Source: Chitinophagaceae bacterium (GTDB lineage Bacteria > Bacteroidota > Bacteroidia > Chitinophagales > Chitinophagaceae). Taken from it: DNA of 25,378 nt. The translations under genes were made by a program, and so were the position numbers. The stretch is from NCBI GenBank assembly GCA_025455665.1, contig JALOMC010000007.1, positions 1 through 25,378 on the forward strand. The letters run 5' to 3'. This document shows, in pieces, positions 15,801 through 23,680 of the stretch (position 1 is the stretch's first letter; every line of letters starts with the position of its first letter). A model generated the notes under the pieces. The model ran no database searches. It worked only from the letters and a program-made list of their open reading frames with translations, and had not been told where the DNA came from.

Positions 15801-18269
15801 TACGCTTACCGAATCGTTGCGGATAGACCGGCCAACATTTACCAGCTTTACCTGCACCCATACCGAATCATTGCTGATATCAGGCGTGCCTTCCAAAAAT
15901 TTTACCAGGCTGCTATCGGTGCTGTAGTCAGCTTTTTCGAAAGGGTAGGGCACCACGGCGGGATCGCTGTGTAGTATCACCTGCTCCAGGTTCGAGCGGT
16001 TCAGCAGGTCGTTGTTGCCGGTAAGGGCCCAGGCCCGGCTCACGGCTTCGCGTTGTATTTCGCCAATGCTGCGGCCAAACATGCTGCGGCTGATGGCCCG
16101 GTAAAACTCATTTGTATAAAGGTGCATATAGTTTACCACGCCCAAATCCGAGTTGGAAATGAACGTGAGGGCACCTTTGTTTTTCGCCAGAATAAAGTTT
16201 TCAGAAATGCTCTGGTTTTTCGATTGGATGCGATTGAAGTTGAAATCGAAAATGTTGCCGGCCCGGCATCCATTGGCTATAAACAGGGGGTACCGGCCAT
16301 TGGTATTGGTGTACTCCTCAGGGCTTGCCAGGTTAAAGTCGATACCAGAAGACGATGAGTGACCGAAATACGTAATAATGCCGGCTCCGCGGTTGATGCG
16401 TTGGGTAACGGTGGCTACGTCGTTAGCGAAATTGGGATTGTTGACCCGGCGGAAAGTGCCCACATTGGCAGTAATGGCCGTGTCCGATACAAATTGGCGA
16501 TACCGGTTGAAAAAGTTGCCGATGATATTGGCAAGAAAAGGATCATCGCCCCCCACCAGGTGAACCGCTTCTTTTTTCCAGCTAAGCTGGTCGGCGCTGG
16601 CTTTGGGGTCGCTTACCAGTGCTTCGTACTGCTTCACTTTTTCCAGATAGGTGCCCACTTCATCGTTGGTAATGGCGCTCAGGCGTCCCACGGGCACCAT
16701 AGGCACCGGCGATGCGTTGTCGGCAGCCAGCATCAGGTTATCGCTGGCCGGCGAGCCAAAACTGGGCAATGCACCAATGGTTTGTGCTTCGGGCATGGCG
16801 CTGAGCGACCGCATGGCTTCGTAGGGGGCAGCACGGCCTATCAAAAACACAAACCGTGGCTTCACCTGCCAGGTAGCCAATGCGTAGCGAACAAAGTTTC
16901 GGATACCCAGTGGGTTGTAGCGCATGCCATTGGCAAACTGTTCGGTCAGTTCTTCCACCTCGTACACCTGTGCATTAAAGGCGCCACCATCGGCCGAGCG
17001 GCGGTAATCGCGGTAGGCCAGTACCTGATTGTTGGGCGCCGCAGCCAGGCGCTTGCTGGTAATCATCAGGTAGTCGGCCTGCTGGCTGGCTTGGGCAAAG
17101 TCGGTAAAACGCTTTTGCTCCAGACTGCTCACGGTACTTACAAAAAACGCGGGATTGGCCAGCCGAACTGTTCGGGGCGTGGCGCTGGGCTGCAGTAGCA
17201 AAAACATACTGTCGCCCACGGTTTCGGTCAGGTAGCGGCGGTTATTCGTTACGTCGTATACAATTACCGGCTGCGCCTGCGATTCAAAGTTGGCCATTCG
17301 CAAGTGGTTGCCCTGTGCACTGGCTGCCAGCTGCATTTCAAAGTAATAAGCCCGGTTAAAGTTGAACTGCCGGGGGTAGGTCACGGTCATGCCGTTGACG
17401 TACGCACTTTCCCAATAAAACGGATTGCTGCTTTGCCAGCCCGTTTTCAGTTGGTCGCCCTGAAAAAGCCGCAAGGGCAGGTTGCGTACCTCGCCTTTGC
17501 GCATGTCGTAGCCCGAGCTGCGTTGGCGGTCGATCAGCGAATCGGCCAGGCGCACTTCCAGGTTGCGTTCCAGCGGATAGTTGCCCGAAACGGAGTAGGC
17601 AAAGTCGAAGGTTTGTGGTCCTTTGTCCGACACCCGCATTTGCGTCAGGTTGAGTGTGAGGGGTGCCCAGTTGCTATACGGTGGGGCGGCCCAGCCTTCG
17701 CCGGCATTCAGCACCGAGTTGCGCACTGCAAAGCCCGACACTACTTGCGCAGCGCCGTAGTTCCAGGTCCATTGGTTCAGGTACTGAAACCGGTACAAGA
17801 AAAAAGAATCGGGTCGGAGGGTGGTGCTGGCTACCAGGTTGGGGGTGGCCAGCATGCGGCGGTTGGGGCGGCCGGCATTTACCGTCAGGTAGTACCAGGC
17901 TGTATCTGTAAAGTAGCTGACTGCATTTTGTACCTGATCGTCGGGGTTGAAAAAAAGCTCCCGGTCCAATTGGCCATCATTCTTTTGGCCCAGTATTTCC
18001 AGAAATCCATCGGCAGCCAATGGGCCGGTAGCCTGGGTAATGAAGATGGGTACCTCTTCACCCTGCCGCCACATTTGGAAATCCTGCACCGGTGTGCCGG
18101 CCAATCCGGCCGCTTGCAGGGTACTCTGCGGTATGCGGTACACCTTGTTATCGTTCACCGGAAATTTGAAATAAGTTTTGCTGTAATCTATCCATTCATT
18201 GCGCAGCGGCTGTGCTGTCAATAAATGGCTAACCATCAATAGAGTTAGTATGAGGTAGATGGGCCGCAT
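12861..18269 (-). CDS. Peptidase A: secreted C25-family cysteine peptidase, PorU-like, with Fn3-like repeats and type A T9SS sorting domain
   Basis: This 1802-aa protein is the first gene of the minus-strand cluster. It has a short signal peptide (ending LTA, residue 19) and then the shared N-terminal region RNEWIDYSKTYFKF. The C25 peptidase domain spans about 396-768 with probable catalytic His637 (YFGHSS) and Cys668 (IANGCRAGN). A CARDB-like segment and conserved beta-rich regions follow (YFQHLESSF, CIGQSLLFNVFD, YHRLKAQGF). Three Fn3-like repeats of about 94 residues occupy about 1444-1723. The end, from VFPNPMTNVL to LIKGTYFLHL and LTERLQKL, is a typical type A T9SS sorting domain of about 78 residues, so the protein is itself predicted T9SS cargo anchored at or released from the surface. 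Whether it acts as sortase, as maturation protease for the cluster or as a nutrient protease cannot be told from sequence. Confidence 0.87.
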   Translation of the reverse strand: MRPIYLILTLLMVSHLLTAQPLRNEWIDYSKTYFKFPVNDNKVYRIPQSTLQAAGLAGTPVQDFQMWRQGEEVPIFITQATGPLAADGFLEILGQKNDGQLDRELFFNPDDQVQNAVSYFTDTAWYYLTVNAGRPNRRMLATPNLVASTTLRPDSFFLYRFQYLNQWTWNYGAAQVVSGFAVRNSVLNAGEGWAAPPYSNWAPLTLNLTQMRVSDKGPQTFDFAYSVSGNYPLERNLEVRLADSLIDRQRSSGYDMRKGEVRNLPLRLFQGDQLKTGWQSSNPFYWESAYVNGMTVTYPRQFNFNRAYYFEMQLAASAQGNHLRMANFESQAQPVIVYDVTNNRRYLTETVGDSMFLLLQPSATPRTVRLANPAFFVSTVSSLEQKRFTDFAQASQQADYLMITSKRLAAAPNNQVLAYRDYRRSADGGAFNAQVYEVEELTEQFANGMRYNPLGIRNFVRYALATWQVKPRFVFLIGRAAPYEAMRSLSAMPEAQTIGALPSFGSPASDNLMLAADNASPVPMVPVGRLSAITNDEVGTYLEKVKQYEALVSDPKASADQLSWKKEAVHLVGGDDPFLANIIGNFFNRYRQFVSDTAITANVGTFRRVNNPNFANDVATVTQRINRGAGIITYFGHSSSSGIDFNLASPEEYTNTNGRYPLFIANGCRAGNIFDFNFNRIQSKNQSISENFILAKNKGALTFISNSDLGVVNYMHLYTNEFYRAISRSMFGRSIGEIQREAVSRAWALTGNNDLLNRSNLEQVILHSDPAVVPYPFEKADYSTDSSLVKFLEGTPDISNDSVWVQVKLVNVGRSIRNDSVSVELLRETPDGRQQSLGMYRLGNLFRADSIRVRIGLKGLFEAGTNFIVVKIDPAAEKDELSKENNLARLSFQLNSSAIVPVFPYQLSIVNQPNFRLTASTVNPAAKSATYRVQVDTSRLFHSPSLVTNDVISSGGAVQFNPGINWRANTVYYWRTSPVVNGVATAWSNASFLYQPALAEGSNQSHYFQHLESSFANTRLTEPNRRLQFGNKLHNVYVEQGIWPTSGNEEAHFSVIVNGARIIRSACIGQSLLFNVFDGKTMKPWDNSSGGRFGSGFYCGAGREFNFEFNYFDHNNRKRIVDFLDAIPTGDYVVARLILDPPYDSSFVQYWQRDTLIYGKGNSLYHRLKAQGFHNIDSINRPRTFSFIFRKNDTLNFKPAVRLSEGLFDRIHTSESLFTLDTTGRVSSPLFGPANEWKSVLWDAAVPANPLARTNGSMEVWGYQPNGSSQLLTSIDRTVTSFDASGIDAAQYPFLQLRLKTGDTATATPVDLRHWRITYTPVPDGALSARDFWQWSGDSIKAIKDSLKFGIAFRNVSTQALPATSFRLLMGNASGQETLLQAGNLRALPAGDTARIRFEGRSDTLQGKYYLRLEVNNGRNPVEETYFNNLLFQPFVADTLDFPVEVLNFTATPAQNGVQTAWNVSYETKVNRYEVLFGTDSTNMQAVLTRQPVNAGIPLQSYGSLHAGPVVGRNYYRLRVIDRFGNVILSPAREVLQQLVTASIAPAGNAVAANWQFRHEMKLAGYQLQHSANAGAWTNVASQTPRNDGALLNQYQLQHTRPSIGNNRYRLRYTDAYNNAYQTSEVAVNIFLSGFSATGNGKTAVLNWEVFNELNIVRYDVEWSQDSSKLQPLAQQAATNNAPGTFSYNYSHTNPPIGYNYYRVKMTDGNGNVQYTAVQRVFIGDATTLLVFPNPMTNVLRIVTGDLNTGWQLQLFDAAGKLVIARTGTGPAVIPVAHLIKGTYFLHLVKGDQKLTERLQKL
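13100..13939 (-). repeat. Three Fn3-like repeats encoded in peptidase A
   Basis: Three protein repeats with a spacing of about 94 residues are visible. Early strands read NRYEVLFGTD, AGYQLQHSAN and VRYDVEWSQD; late strands read YYRLRVIDRFGN, RYRLRYTDAYNN and YYRVKMTDGNGN. This layout, before a T9SS sorting domain, is common in Bacteroidota surface proteins and probably forms a stalk or binding region. Boundaries are approximate. Confidence 0.65.
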
Positions 18270-18285
18270 AAAATGTTTCAGAAAT

Positions 18286-18293
18286 TAAAGATA
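18286..18293 (-). promoter_or_regulatory. Candidate -7 promoter box for the C25 peptidase cluster
   Basis: On the minus strand this reads TATCTTTA, a 7 of 8 match to TAnnTTTG, 16 nt upstream of the ATG of peptidase A. A TTTT stretch lies about 22 nt further upstream but is not a clear -33 TTTG. The rest of the 164-bp divergent region 18270-18433 shows nothing else clear. Confidence 0.3.
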
Positions 18294-18395
18294 GGGACCA
18301 ATTTCCGGTTTGTGGAAAACCTGTTTAAAACCGTATGAATCAATGACTTCATAATCGAAACATTACTACAGACTGGCCCAACCGCGGCCAAACAT

Positions 18396-18403
18396 TACTT
18401 TTG
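18396..18403 (+). promoter_or_regulatory. Candidate -7 promoter box for tyrS
   Basis: TACTTTTG is a perfect match to the Bacteroidota -7 consensus, 30 nt before the tyrS ATG. The -33 region offers only CTGG. The box lies inside an N-terminal extension of the tyrS frame that starts at a TTG (18401), which argues that translation starts at the ATG at 18434 instead. Confidence 0.4.
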
Positions 18404-18433
18404 GCAGCCCTAGCAAAAACCGTAGTACGTACG

Positions 18434-19720
18434 ATGAGTAAGATCAATTTGGTTGAAGAACTCCGATGGCGTGGCCTGGTGGCCGATATGATGCCCGGCA
18501 CCGAGGAACAGCTCAGCAAAGAAATGACAACCGGCTACATCGGGTTCGATCCCACCGCTACCAGCCTGCACGTGGGTAGCCTGTTGCCCATTTTGCTGCT
18601 GGTACACCTGCAAAAAGCAGGCCATCGGCCCGTGGCCCTGGTAGGCGGCGCTACCGGCATGATAGGCGACCCCAGCGGCAAGGCTGCCGAACGCAGTTTT
18701 TTAGATGAAGAAACCCTGGCCCGCAACGTAGCCGGTATTCGGGGCCAGCTGGAAAAGTTTCTCGATTTTGGCCCCGATCGGCCCAATTCGGCACTGCTGG
18801 TCAATAACTACGATTGGTTCAAAGACATCAGTTTCATCGGCTTTTTGCGAGATGTGGGCAAGCACATTACGGTCAACTACATGATGGCCAAAGACAGTGT
18901 ACGCAAGCGCATTGAGGGCGAAACCGGCATCAGCTACACCGAATTTGCCTACCAGCTGATGCAGGGCTACGATTTTTACTGGCTGTACCAGCACATGAAT
19001 GTAAAGCTGCAAATGGGCGGCAGCGACCAATGGGGCAATATGACCACCGGTAGCGAACTGGTGCGCCGCAAGGCTGGCGGCGATGCCTTTGTGATTACCT
19101 GTCCGCTGGTCACCAAGGCCGACGGTACCAAGTTTGGCAAGAGCGAAGGCGGCAATGTGTGGCTGGATCCGGCACTGACCAGCCCTTACCAGTTTTACCA
19201 GTTTTGGCTGAACGCCACCGATGCCGACGCCGAAAAATGGGTGAAAATGTTCACTTTCCTCGATCAGCCCACCATTACCCAACTGATAGCCGACCACCAG
19301 CAGAACCCGGGCGCCCGACAGCTGCAAAAAGTGTTGGCCCGCGAAGTGACCAGCTTTGTGCATGGCCATGATGAGTACGAAAAGGCCGTGGCCACTACCG
19401 AAAAGCTGTTTGCCAACCAAACTGCGCCGGCCGAAAGCCTGAGCCTGGACGACCTGGAGCAAATGGAGGGCGTGCAAAAGATGGACTACCCGAGGGGGCA
19501 GCTGGCCACGGGGGTCGATATTGTGAGCTTTTTGGCCGATACCGGCATTTTGCCCAGCAAAGGAGAGGCCCGCAAAATGGTGCAGGGGGGCGGCATTAGC
19601 CTGAACCGGCGCAAAGTGGAAGCCACTGACCTGCAGGTAGGCAGCAGCCACTTGCTGCACGATACCTACCTGCTGCTGCAAAAAGGGAAGAAGAACTATT
19701 ACCTGGTAAAGGCGGTATAG
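18434..19720 (+). CDS. tyrS: Tyrosine--tRNA ligase (TyrRS)
   Basis: This 428-aa cytoplasmic class I aminoacyl-tRNA synthetase charges tRNA-Tyr with tyrosine using ATP. The HIGH-type motif is HVGS at residues 46-49, and the KMSKS-type motif is KFGKS at 233-237, the form typical of bacterial TyrRS. Tyrosine-pocket sequence (YGFDPTATSLH-like, GGSDQWGN) is intact, and the C-terminal S4 RNA-binding domain starts near 370 (LPSKGEARKMVQGGG). Length fits the family (about 420-430 aa). I chose the ATG at 18434 because the frame upstream depends on a TTG that overlaps the promoter-like box. A DUF4258 gene follows after 24 nt and is probably co-transcribed. Confidence 0.97.
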   Translation: MSKINLVEELRWRGLVADMMPGTEEQLSKEMTTGYIGFDPTATSLHVGSLLPILLLVHLQKAGHRPVALVGGATGMIGDPSGKAAERSFLDEETLARNVAGIRGQLEKFLDFGPDRPNSALLVNNYDWFKDISFIGFLRDVGKHITVNYMMAKDSVRKRIEGETGISYTEFAYQLMQGYDFYWLYQHMNVKLQMGGSDQWGNMTTGSELVRRKAGGDAFVITCPLVTKADGTKFGKSEGGNVWLDPALTSPYQFYQFWLNATDADAEKWVKMFTFLDQPTITQLIADHQQNPGARQLQKVLAREVTSFVHGHDEYEKAVATTEKLFANQTAPAESLSLDDLEQMEGVQKMDYPRGQLATGVDIVSFLADTGILPSKGEARKMVQGGGISLNRRKVEATDLQVGSSHLLHDTYLLLQKGKKNYYLVKAV

Positions 19721-19744
19721 CCCGATCAGAGAAAATTGTGAACC

Positions 19745-20203
19745 ATGCCTGCCCGTTCAGCATCGAAAAAAGCCAGCCGATACGCCCCCGTGGTGGCAGT
19801 GGTGCTGCTGCTGCTGGCATGGGTGGTGGTAAAGCAGTGCAACCCCGGCGGCACCGAACCATTGCCCCGCCAGCGCACCACTACCACTGAGCGGCGCAGT
19901 GCCGATGGCCAACAGGGCCTCAACCGGCGTCCGCAGCGCATTAACTATAGCAAGCATGCCCGCTGCCGCATGCAGTGCAGGCGCATATCGCAGGCCGAGG
20001 TAGAAGATATTTTGCGCAATGGCAGCATCAACTACCGCAAGAGTGAGCTGGGCGACCGGCCAGAATGCCGCCGCAAGTATGCGCTGGAGGGCCCCACCAA
20101 CGACGGCCAGCGGGTGCGCATCATTTTTGCGCCCTGCCGCGACGAAGTAACCGTAGTGACGGTGATAGACCTGGGCCGCGACTGGGCTTGCGACTGCCAG
20201 TAA
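19745..20203 (+). CDS. DUF4258-family protein, membrane-anchored and cysteine-rich
   Basis: This 152-aa protein has a basic N-terminus (SKKASR), one hydrophobic segment at about 14-30, and a low-complexity Arg/Thr linker to about 65. A DUF4258-like domain follows: INYSKHARCRMQCRRIS, then the AEVEDILRNGSI helix, then strands RVRIIFAPC and VTVVTVIDLG. The YSxHA...RM opening and the closing VTVxDLG strand are the recognisable family pattern; members are small proteins of unknown function, some resembling RelE-fold toxins. Here seven cysteines (32, 74, 78, 108, 131, 149, 151) and the positive-inside rule suggest a domain outside the cytoplasm with possible disulfides or metal binding. Residue 32 does not fit a lipobox. 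The gene is 24 nt behind tyrS and likely shares its transcript; no antitoxin-like partner is present. Function unknown. Confidence 0.8.
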   Translation: MPARSASKKASRYAPVVAVVLLLLAWVVVKQCNPGGTEPLPRQRTTTTERRSADGQQGLNRRPQRINYSKHARCRMQCRRISQAEVEDILRNGSINYRKSELGDRPECRRKYALEGPTNDGQRVRIIFAPCRDEVTVVTVIDLGRDWACDCQ

Positions 20204-20268
20204 GCGGCTGCCGTTTTCGTGCCGTTTCAGTCATCCATTTTTAACGCCCCCGGCGTGGGTAAAACTGG

Positions 20269-20298
20269 TTTGCCCATACAGGCAGATGCCTATATTCG
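20269..20298 (+). promoter_or_regulatory. Candidate promoter for the DUF2723 gene
   Basis: TTTG at 20269-20272 and TATATTCG at 20291-20298 are separated by 18 bp, close to the Bacteroidota arrangement of TTTG (-33) and TAnnTTTG (-7), with one mismatch in the -7 box. The predicted start would leave a leader of about 50 nt before the ATG at 20355. The 151-bp gap 20204-20354 shows nothing else convincing. Confidence 0.45.
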
Positions 20299-20354
20299 CC
20301 ACCGCAACAGGGGCATCCATATAGCCTCCCCTTGCCATTTAATCAGCATTGAGT

Positions 20355-23300
20355 ATGAAGTTTACCCGCTTGAACAACGTGGTTGGTTGGATTGTGTTTC
20401 TGATAGCCACGGCTGTGTACGTAATGACCGCCGAAAAAAACGGCAGCCTATGGGACTGTGGCGAATTTGTAGCCAGCTGTTATCGTTTGCAAATTCCGCA
20501 CCCGCCGGGTGCGCCCATGTTCGTGTTACTCGGTCGCTTTTTCATTGTGCTGTTTGGCGATGATCCGGCCACGGCTGCCAAGGCGGTAAACATCATGAGT
20601 GCAGTGGCCAGCAGTTTCACCATCCTGTTCCTGTTTTGGACCATTACGCACTTTGCCCGCAAGCTGGTAAACCCTGATGTAGAAACCATCAGCAACAACC
20701 AGAGCTGGACCATACTGGGTGCCGGTGTGGTAGGTGCGCTGGCTTATACCTTCAGCGATTCGTTTTGGTACAGTGCAGTAGAAGGCGAGGTGTACGCCCT
20801 GTCGTCTTTCTTTACCGCCCTTGTGTTTTGGGCCATGCTCAAGTGGGAGCACCAGGTAGACCGGGATGCCCGCACCGATGCAGCCGCCGGCCACTGGAAT
20901 GCCGACCGTTGGATTGTGTTCATCTTTTTTATGATGGGCCTGAGCATAGGTGTGCACCTGCTAAACCTGCTGACCATTCCGGCCATTGTAATGATTTACT
21001 ACTTTAAGCGCTACCAGGTAACCAAGTGGGGTACTGTGTGGGCGTTTTTAATTGGCTGCCTCATTACCGGCGTGGTACAAAAGTTTGTGATACAGTACAG
21101 CATCAAAGGCGCCGGCAAGTTCGATATCCTGTTTGTGAATTCTTTCAACCTGCCGTTTTTCTCAGGGTTCACTGCCTTTTTTGTACTGCTGGCCGTGCTC
21201 ATTTTTGTAGCACTGCGTATTGCCGCCAAAAAGGGCTGGTACTTTTTGCGCCTCGGCGTGTGGTGTTTTGCTTTTATGCTGGTGGGCTACAGCAGCTACC
21301 TCACCACCATGATACGTAGCAGCGCCGACCCCGGCGTGGACATGTACAATGTGGACAACCCCATGAGCCTGGTAGGCTACCTGGGCCGCGAACAGTATGG
21401 CGATTTTCCGCTCATCTACGGGCAGGTGTTTACAGCTCAAAGCCGCAACATAGGCCGTGAGGAAGGCGCCATGCGCTTCCAGAAAAGTAAAGACAAGTAC
21501 ATAGAGCTGGGCCCTGAAGTAAAAGAAGTGTACGATCCGGCCGACATGATGTTCTTCCCCCGGGTGTGGGACCGCAGCAACGATCAGCAGCACGCCAATT
21601 ACTATGCCGATGTGCTGGGCATCGACATTGCACAGGACCCCAAAACATTTGACCCCGAGACCGGCCCCTTTGAGCGGAGGCCGAACATGGCAGACAATGT
21701 GAAGTTCTTTATAGGCTACCAAACCTACTGGATGTACTTGCGCTACTTCTTGTGGAATTTTGCCGGCAAGCAAAACGACGTGCAAGGCGTATACGCCAGC
21801 AATGTGCGGGATGGCAACTGGATCACCGGCATTCCGTTTGTAGATGATTTTATTTATGGCCCGCAGGCCAAGCTGCCGCAAACTACCCGCGACAACAAGG
21901 CACACAACACCCTGTTTGCCCTGCCGCTTATTTTGGGCGTTTTTGGTTTGTTCTTCCACTACTATCGCCACCGGCAAGATTTTATTGTCAACCTGTTGTT
22001 GTTCTTCTTTACCGGCATGGCCATTGTGCTATACCTGAACCAGGCCGGCAACCAGCCCCGCGAACGTGACTATGCCTATGTAGGTAGTTTTTATGCATTT
22101 GCCGTGTGGATTGGCCTGGCGGTACCGGCGCTGGTGCACCTGGCTACCAAGCGTGATGACAAGCTGCTGCAGCGCATCCTGATCTCGGCCGGTATCGTGT
22201 ATTTGGTAGCGGCCATGGCCGGCAGCATTGCTACAGGCACCGGTACTGCCTTTGTAGGCCTGGCCCTGCTGGGTGCAGTGGGCACAGCAGTAGTAGCCGG
22301 CTTGTACTACGCTGCCCGGGCGCTGAAGAGCGAAGCTATCATTGTAAAAGCAAGTGTGGCCCTGTGTACCCTGGCGGTGCCTGTAATAATGGCGGCGCAA
22401 GAATGGGACGACCACGACCGCAGCCGCAAAACAATGGCCCCCGATCTGGCCGTAGATTATCTGGAAAGCTGTGCCCCCAATGCCATCCTGTTCAGCTTTG
22501 GCGATAATGATACCTACCCGCTGTGGTATGCGCAGGAGGTAATGGGTATTCGCCGCGATGTACGGGTGATCAACTATAGTTTGCTGGGCATCGACTGGTA
22601 CATTAATCAGCTGCGCTACAAGGTAAACGACAGCCCGCCGATAGATGTGGTATGGAGCCTGGAGCAGATAGAGGGCGACAAATTGAACTACGCTTTTTAT
22701 GATCCGCGGCCGGGCTACGAAGGGCCACAGGACCTGCACATGGTGCTAAAAGATTGGCTGGGATCGAACGACGCACAGCGCATGTACAATGCCGATGGCG
22801 AGTTGATACCGGTATATCCTACCAATAATTTCTTCATCCCGATTAATAAAGATCAAGCCATTAAAAACGGCATGGTAAATGCCGCCGATGCACCGAAGGT
22901 GGTAGATAGTATTCGCTTTCAGGTAGGCAAGCAGGTGATGCTGAAAAATGATTTGGCTGTGCTGGCAGTACTGGCCGGCAACCACGATAAGCGCCCCATC
23001 TATTTTACCAGCAAGTTCGAAGAGCTCGGCTTTGCACCCTACCTGCGCCGCGATGCGATGACGTATCGGTTTGTACCGTTGGTAAACGCAGATGTGAATA
23101 TGCCGTGGAGCTACGATAAGATGATGAAGCAGTTCAAATTTGGCAACGCTGAAACGGCAGGTGTGTACTTTGACGAAGAAAACCGCCGCCACCTGAACAG
23201 CCTGCGCATGGCCTATGCCGATGTAGCGGTAGCCCTGGCTACCAGTGGCCAAAAGGACAGTGCACAAAAGCTGCTGCAGCGGGTAGATAAAATGATGAAT

Positions 23301-23612
23301 GAGCAAAATATGCCTTATGGCCTGAGTAGCCGGTATGCCATGCACAACCAGGCCAGTATGATGCTGCTGGAAGCTGCCTACCGTGCCGATGACAAAGCGC
23401 TGGCCGGCAAAATAGGCGGTGCCCTGCGCAAGCACCTGCAGGAAGAGCTGGCCTACTTCGAAGCTATTGGGGAAAAGCGGGCGGAACGTATGCAAAATGA
23501 AATACAACGTTCGCAATACATGCTGCAAATGCTGGGCCAGTTGGAACAGTTTATGAAGCAGCAGGCCAACCCCGAGCGCCCCGCGGGCATCGGTGGCGAT
23601 ACAGCTAATTAA
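20355..23612 (+). CDS. DUF2723 membrane protein, GT-C / protein O-mannosyltransferase family
   Basis: This 1085-aa protein has many transmembrane helices in the first 680 residues and a soluble C-terminal part. Near the start, after the first helix, lie WDCGEF (33-38) and HPPGAP (49-54); an acidic motif in the first loop followed by HPPG is the mark of DUF2723 and related PMT-like GT-C glycosyltransferases that use lipid-linked sugars at the outer membrane face. The C-terminal part has the conserved GDNDTYPLWY (from 716) and ends in helical, TPR-like sequence (about 950-1060). By family, the role is transfer of a sugar, perhaps mannose, to exported proteins; mammalian TMEM260 is a relative. 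Acceptors here are unknown. I chose the ATG at 20355 over the in-frame TTG two codons earlier. The gene has its own promoter-like element and terminator and is probably monocistronic. Confidence 0.87.
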   Translation: MKFTRLNNVVGWIVFLIATAVYVMTAEKNGSLWDCGEFVASCYRLQIPHPPGAPMFVLLGRFFIVLFGDDPATAAKAVNIMSAVASSFTILFLFWTITHFARKLVNPDVETISNNQSWTILGAGVVGALAYTFSDSFWYSAVEGEVYALSSFFTALVFWAMLKWEHQVDRDARTDAAAGHWNADRWIVFIFFMMGLSIGVHLLNLLTIPAIVMIYYFKRYQVTKWGTVWAFLIGCLITGVVQKFVIQYSIKGAGKFDILFVNSFNLPFFSGFTAFFVLLAVLIFVALRIAAKKGWYFLRLGVWCFAFMLVGYSSYLTTMIRSSADPGVDMYNVDNPMSLVGYLGREQYGDFPLIYGQVFTAQSRNIGREEGAMRFQKSKDKYIELGPEVKEVYDPADMMFFPRVWDRSNDQQHANYYADVLGIDIAQDPKTFDPETGPFERRPNMADNVKFFIGYQTYWMYLRYFLWNFAGKQNDVQGVYASNVRDGNWITGIPFVDDFIYGPQAKLPQTTRDNKAHNTLFALPLILGVFGLFFHYYRHRQDFIVNLLLFFFTGMAIVLYLNQAGNQPRERDYAYVGSFYAFAVWIGLAVPALVHLATKRDDKLLQRILISAGIVYLVAAMAGSIATGTGTAFVGLALLGAVGTAVVAGLYYAARALKSEAIIVKASVALCTLAVPVIMAAQEWDDHDRSRKTMAPDLAVDYLESCAPNAILFSFGDNDTYPLWYAQEVMGIRRDVRVINYSLLGIDWYINQLRYKVNDSPPIDVVWSLEQIEGDKLNYAFYDPRPGYEGPQDLHMVLKDWLGSNDAQRMYNADGELIPVYPTNNFFIPINKDQAIKNGMVNAADAPKVVDSIRFQVGKQVMLKNDLAVLAVLAGNHDKRPIYFTSKFEELGFAPYLRRDAMTYRFVPLVNADVNMPWSYDKMMKQFKFGNAETAGVYFDEENRRHLNSLRMAYADVAVALATSGQKDSAQKLLQRVDKMMNEQNMPYGLSSRYAMHNQASMMLLEAAYRADDKALAGKIGGALRKHLQEELAYFEAIGEKRAERMQNEIQRSQYMLQMLGQLEQFMKQQANPERPAGIGGDTAN

Positions 23613-23645
23613 CGGCTCACTTGCGTGTTCATCAAAAGATAGTCA

Positions 23646-23680
23646 GCGCCCCGGCAACAAAGGCCGGGGCGCTTTTTTTT
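23646..23680 (+). terminator. Rho-independent terminator of the DUF2723 gene
   Basis: A perfect 10-bp GC-rich stem (GCGCCCCGGC at 23646-23655, GCCGGGGCGC at 23663-23672) with a 7-nt loop is followed directly by eight T residues. It starts 34 nt after the DUF2723 stop. The last two T bases are also part of the stop codon of the convergent gene on the minus strand. The hairpin may also stop transcripts from that side, though the tail there is less T-rich. Confidence 0.93.

Noticed and set aside
18701..19681. Minus-strand open frame of 326 codons opposite tyrS
   Set aside because: It is a shadow of a highly conserved synthetase gene, with a His/Gln-rich composition unlike a real protein and no family likeness.
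20244..20256. Small palindrome ACGCC-CCC-GGCGT after the DUF4258 gene as a terminator
   Set aside because: The stem is only 5 bp with a 3-nt loop and has no T-run on its 3' side in the plus direction.
22746..23528. Minus-strand open frame of 260 codons opposite the DUF2723 gene
   Set aside because: It is an antisense shadow. The plus-strand protein is continuous and family-like through this region.
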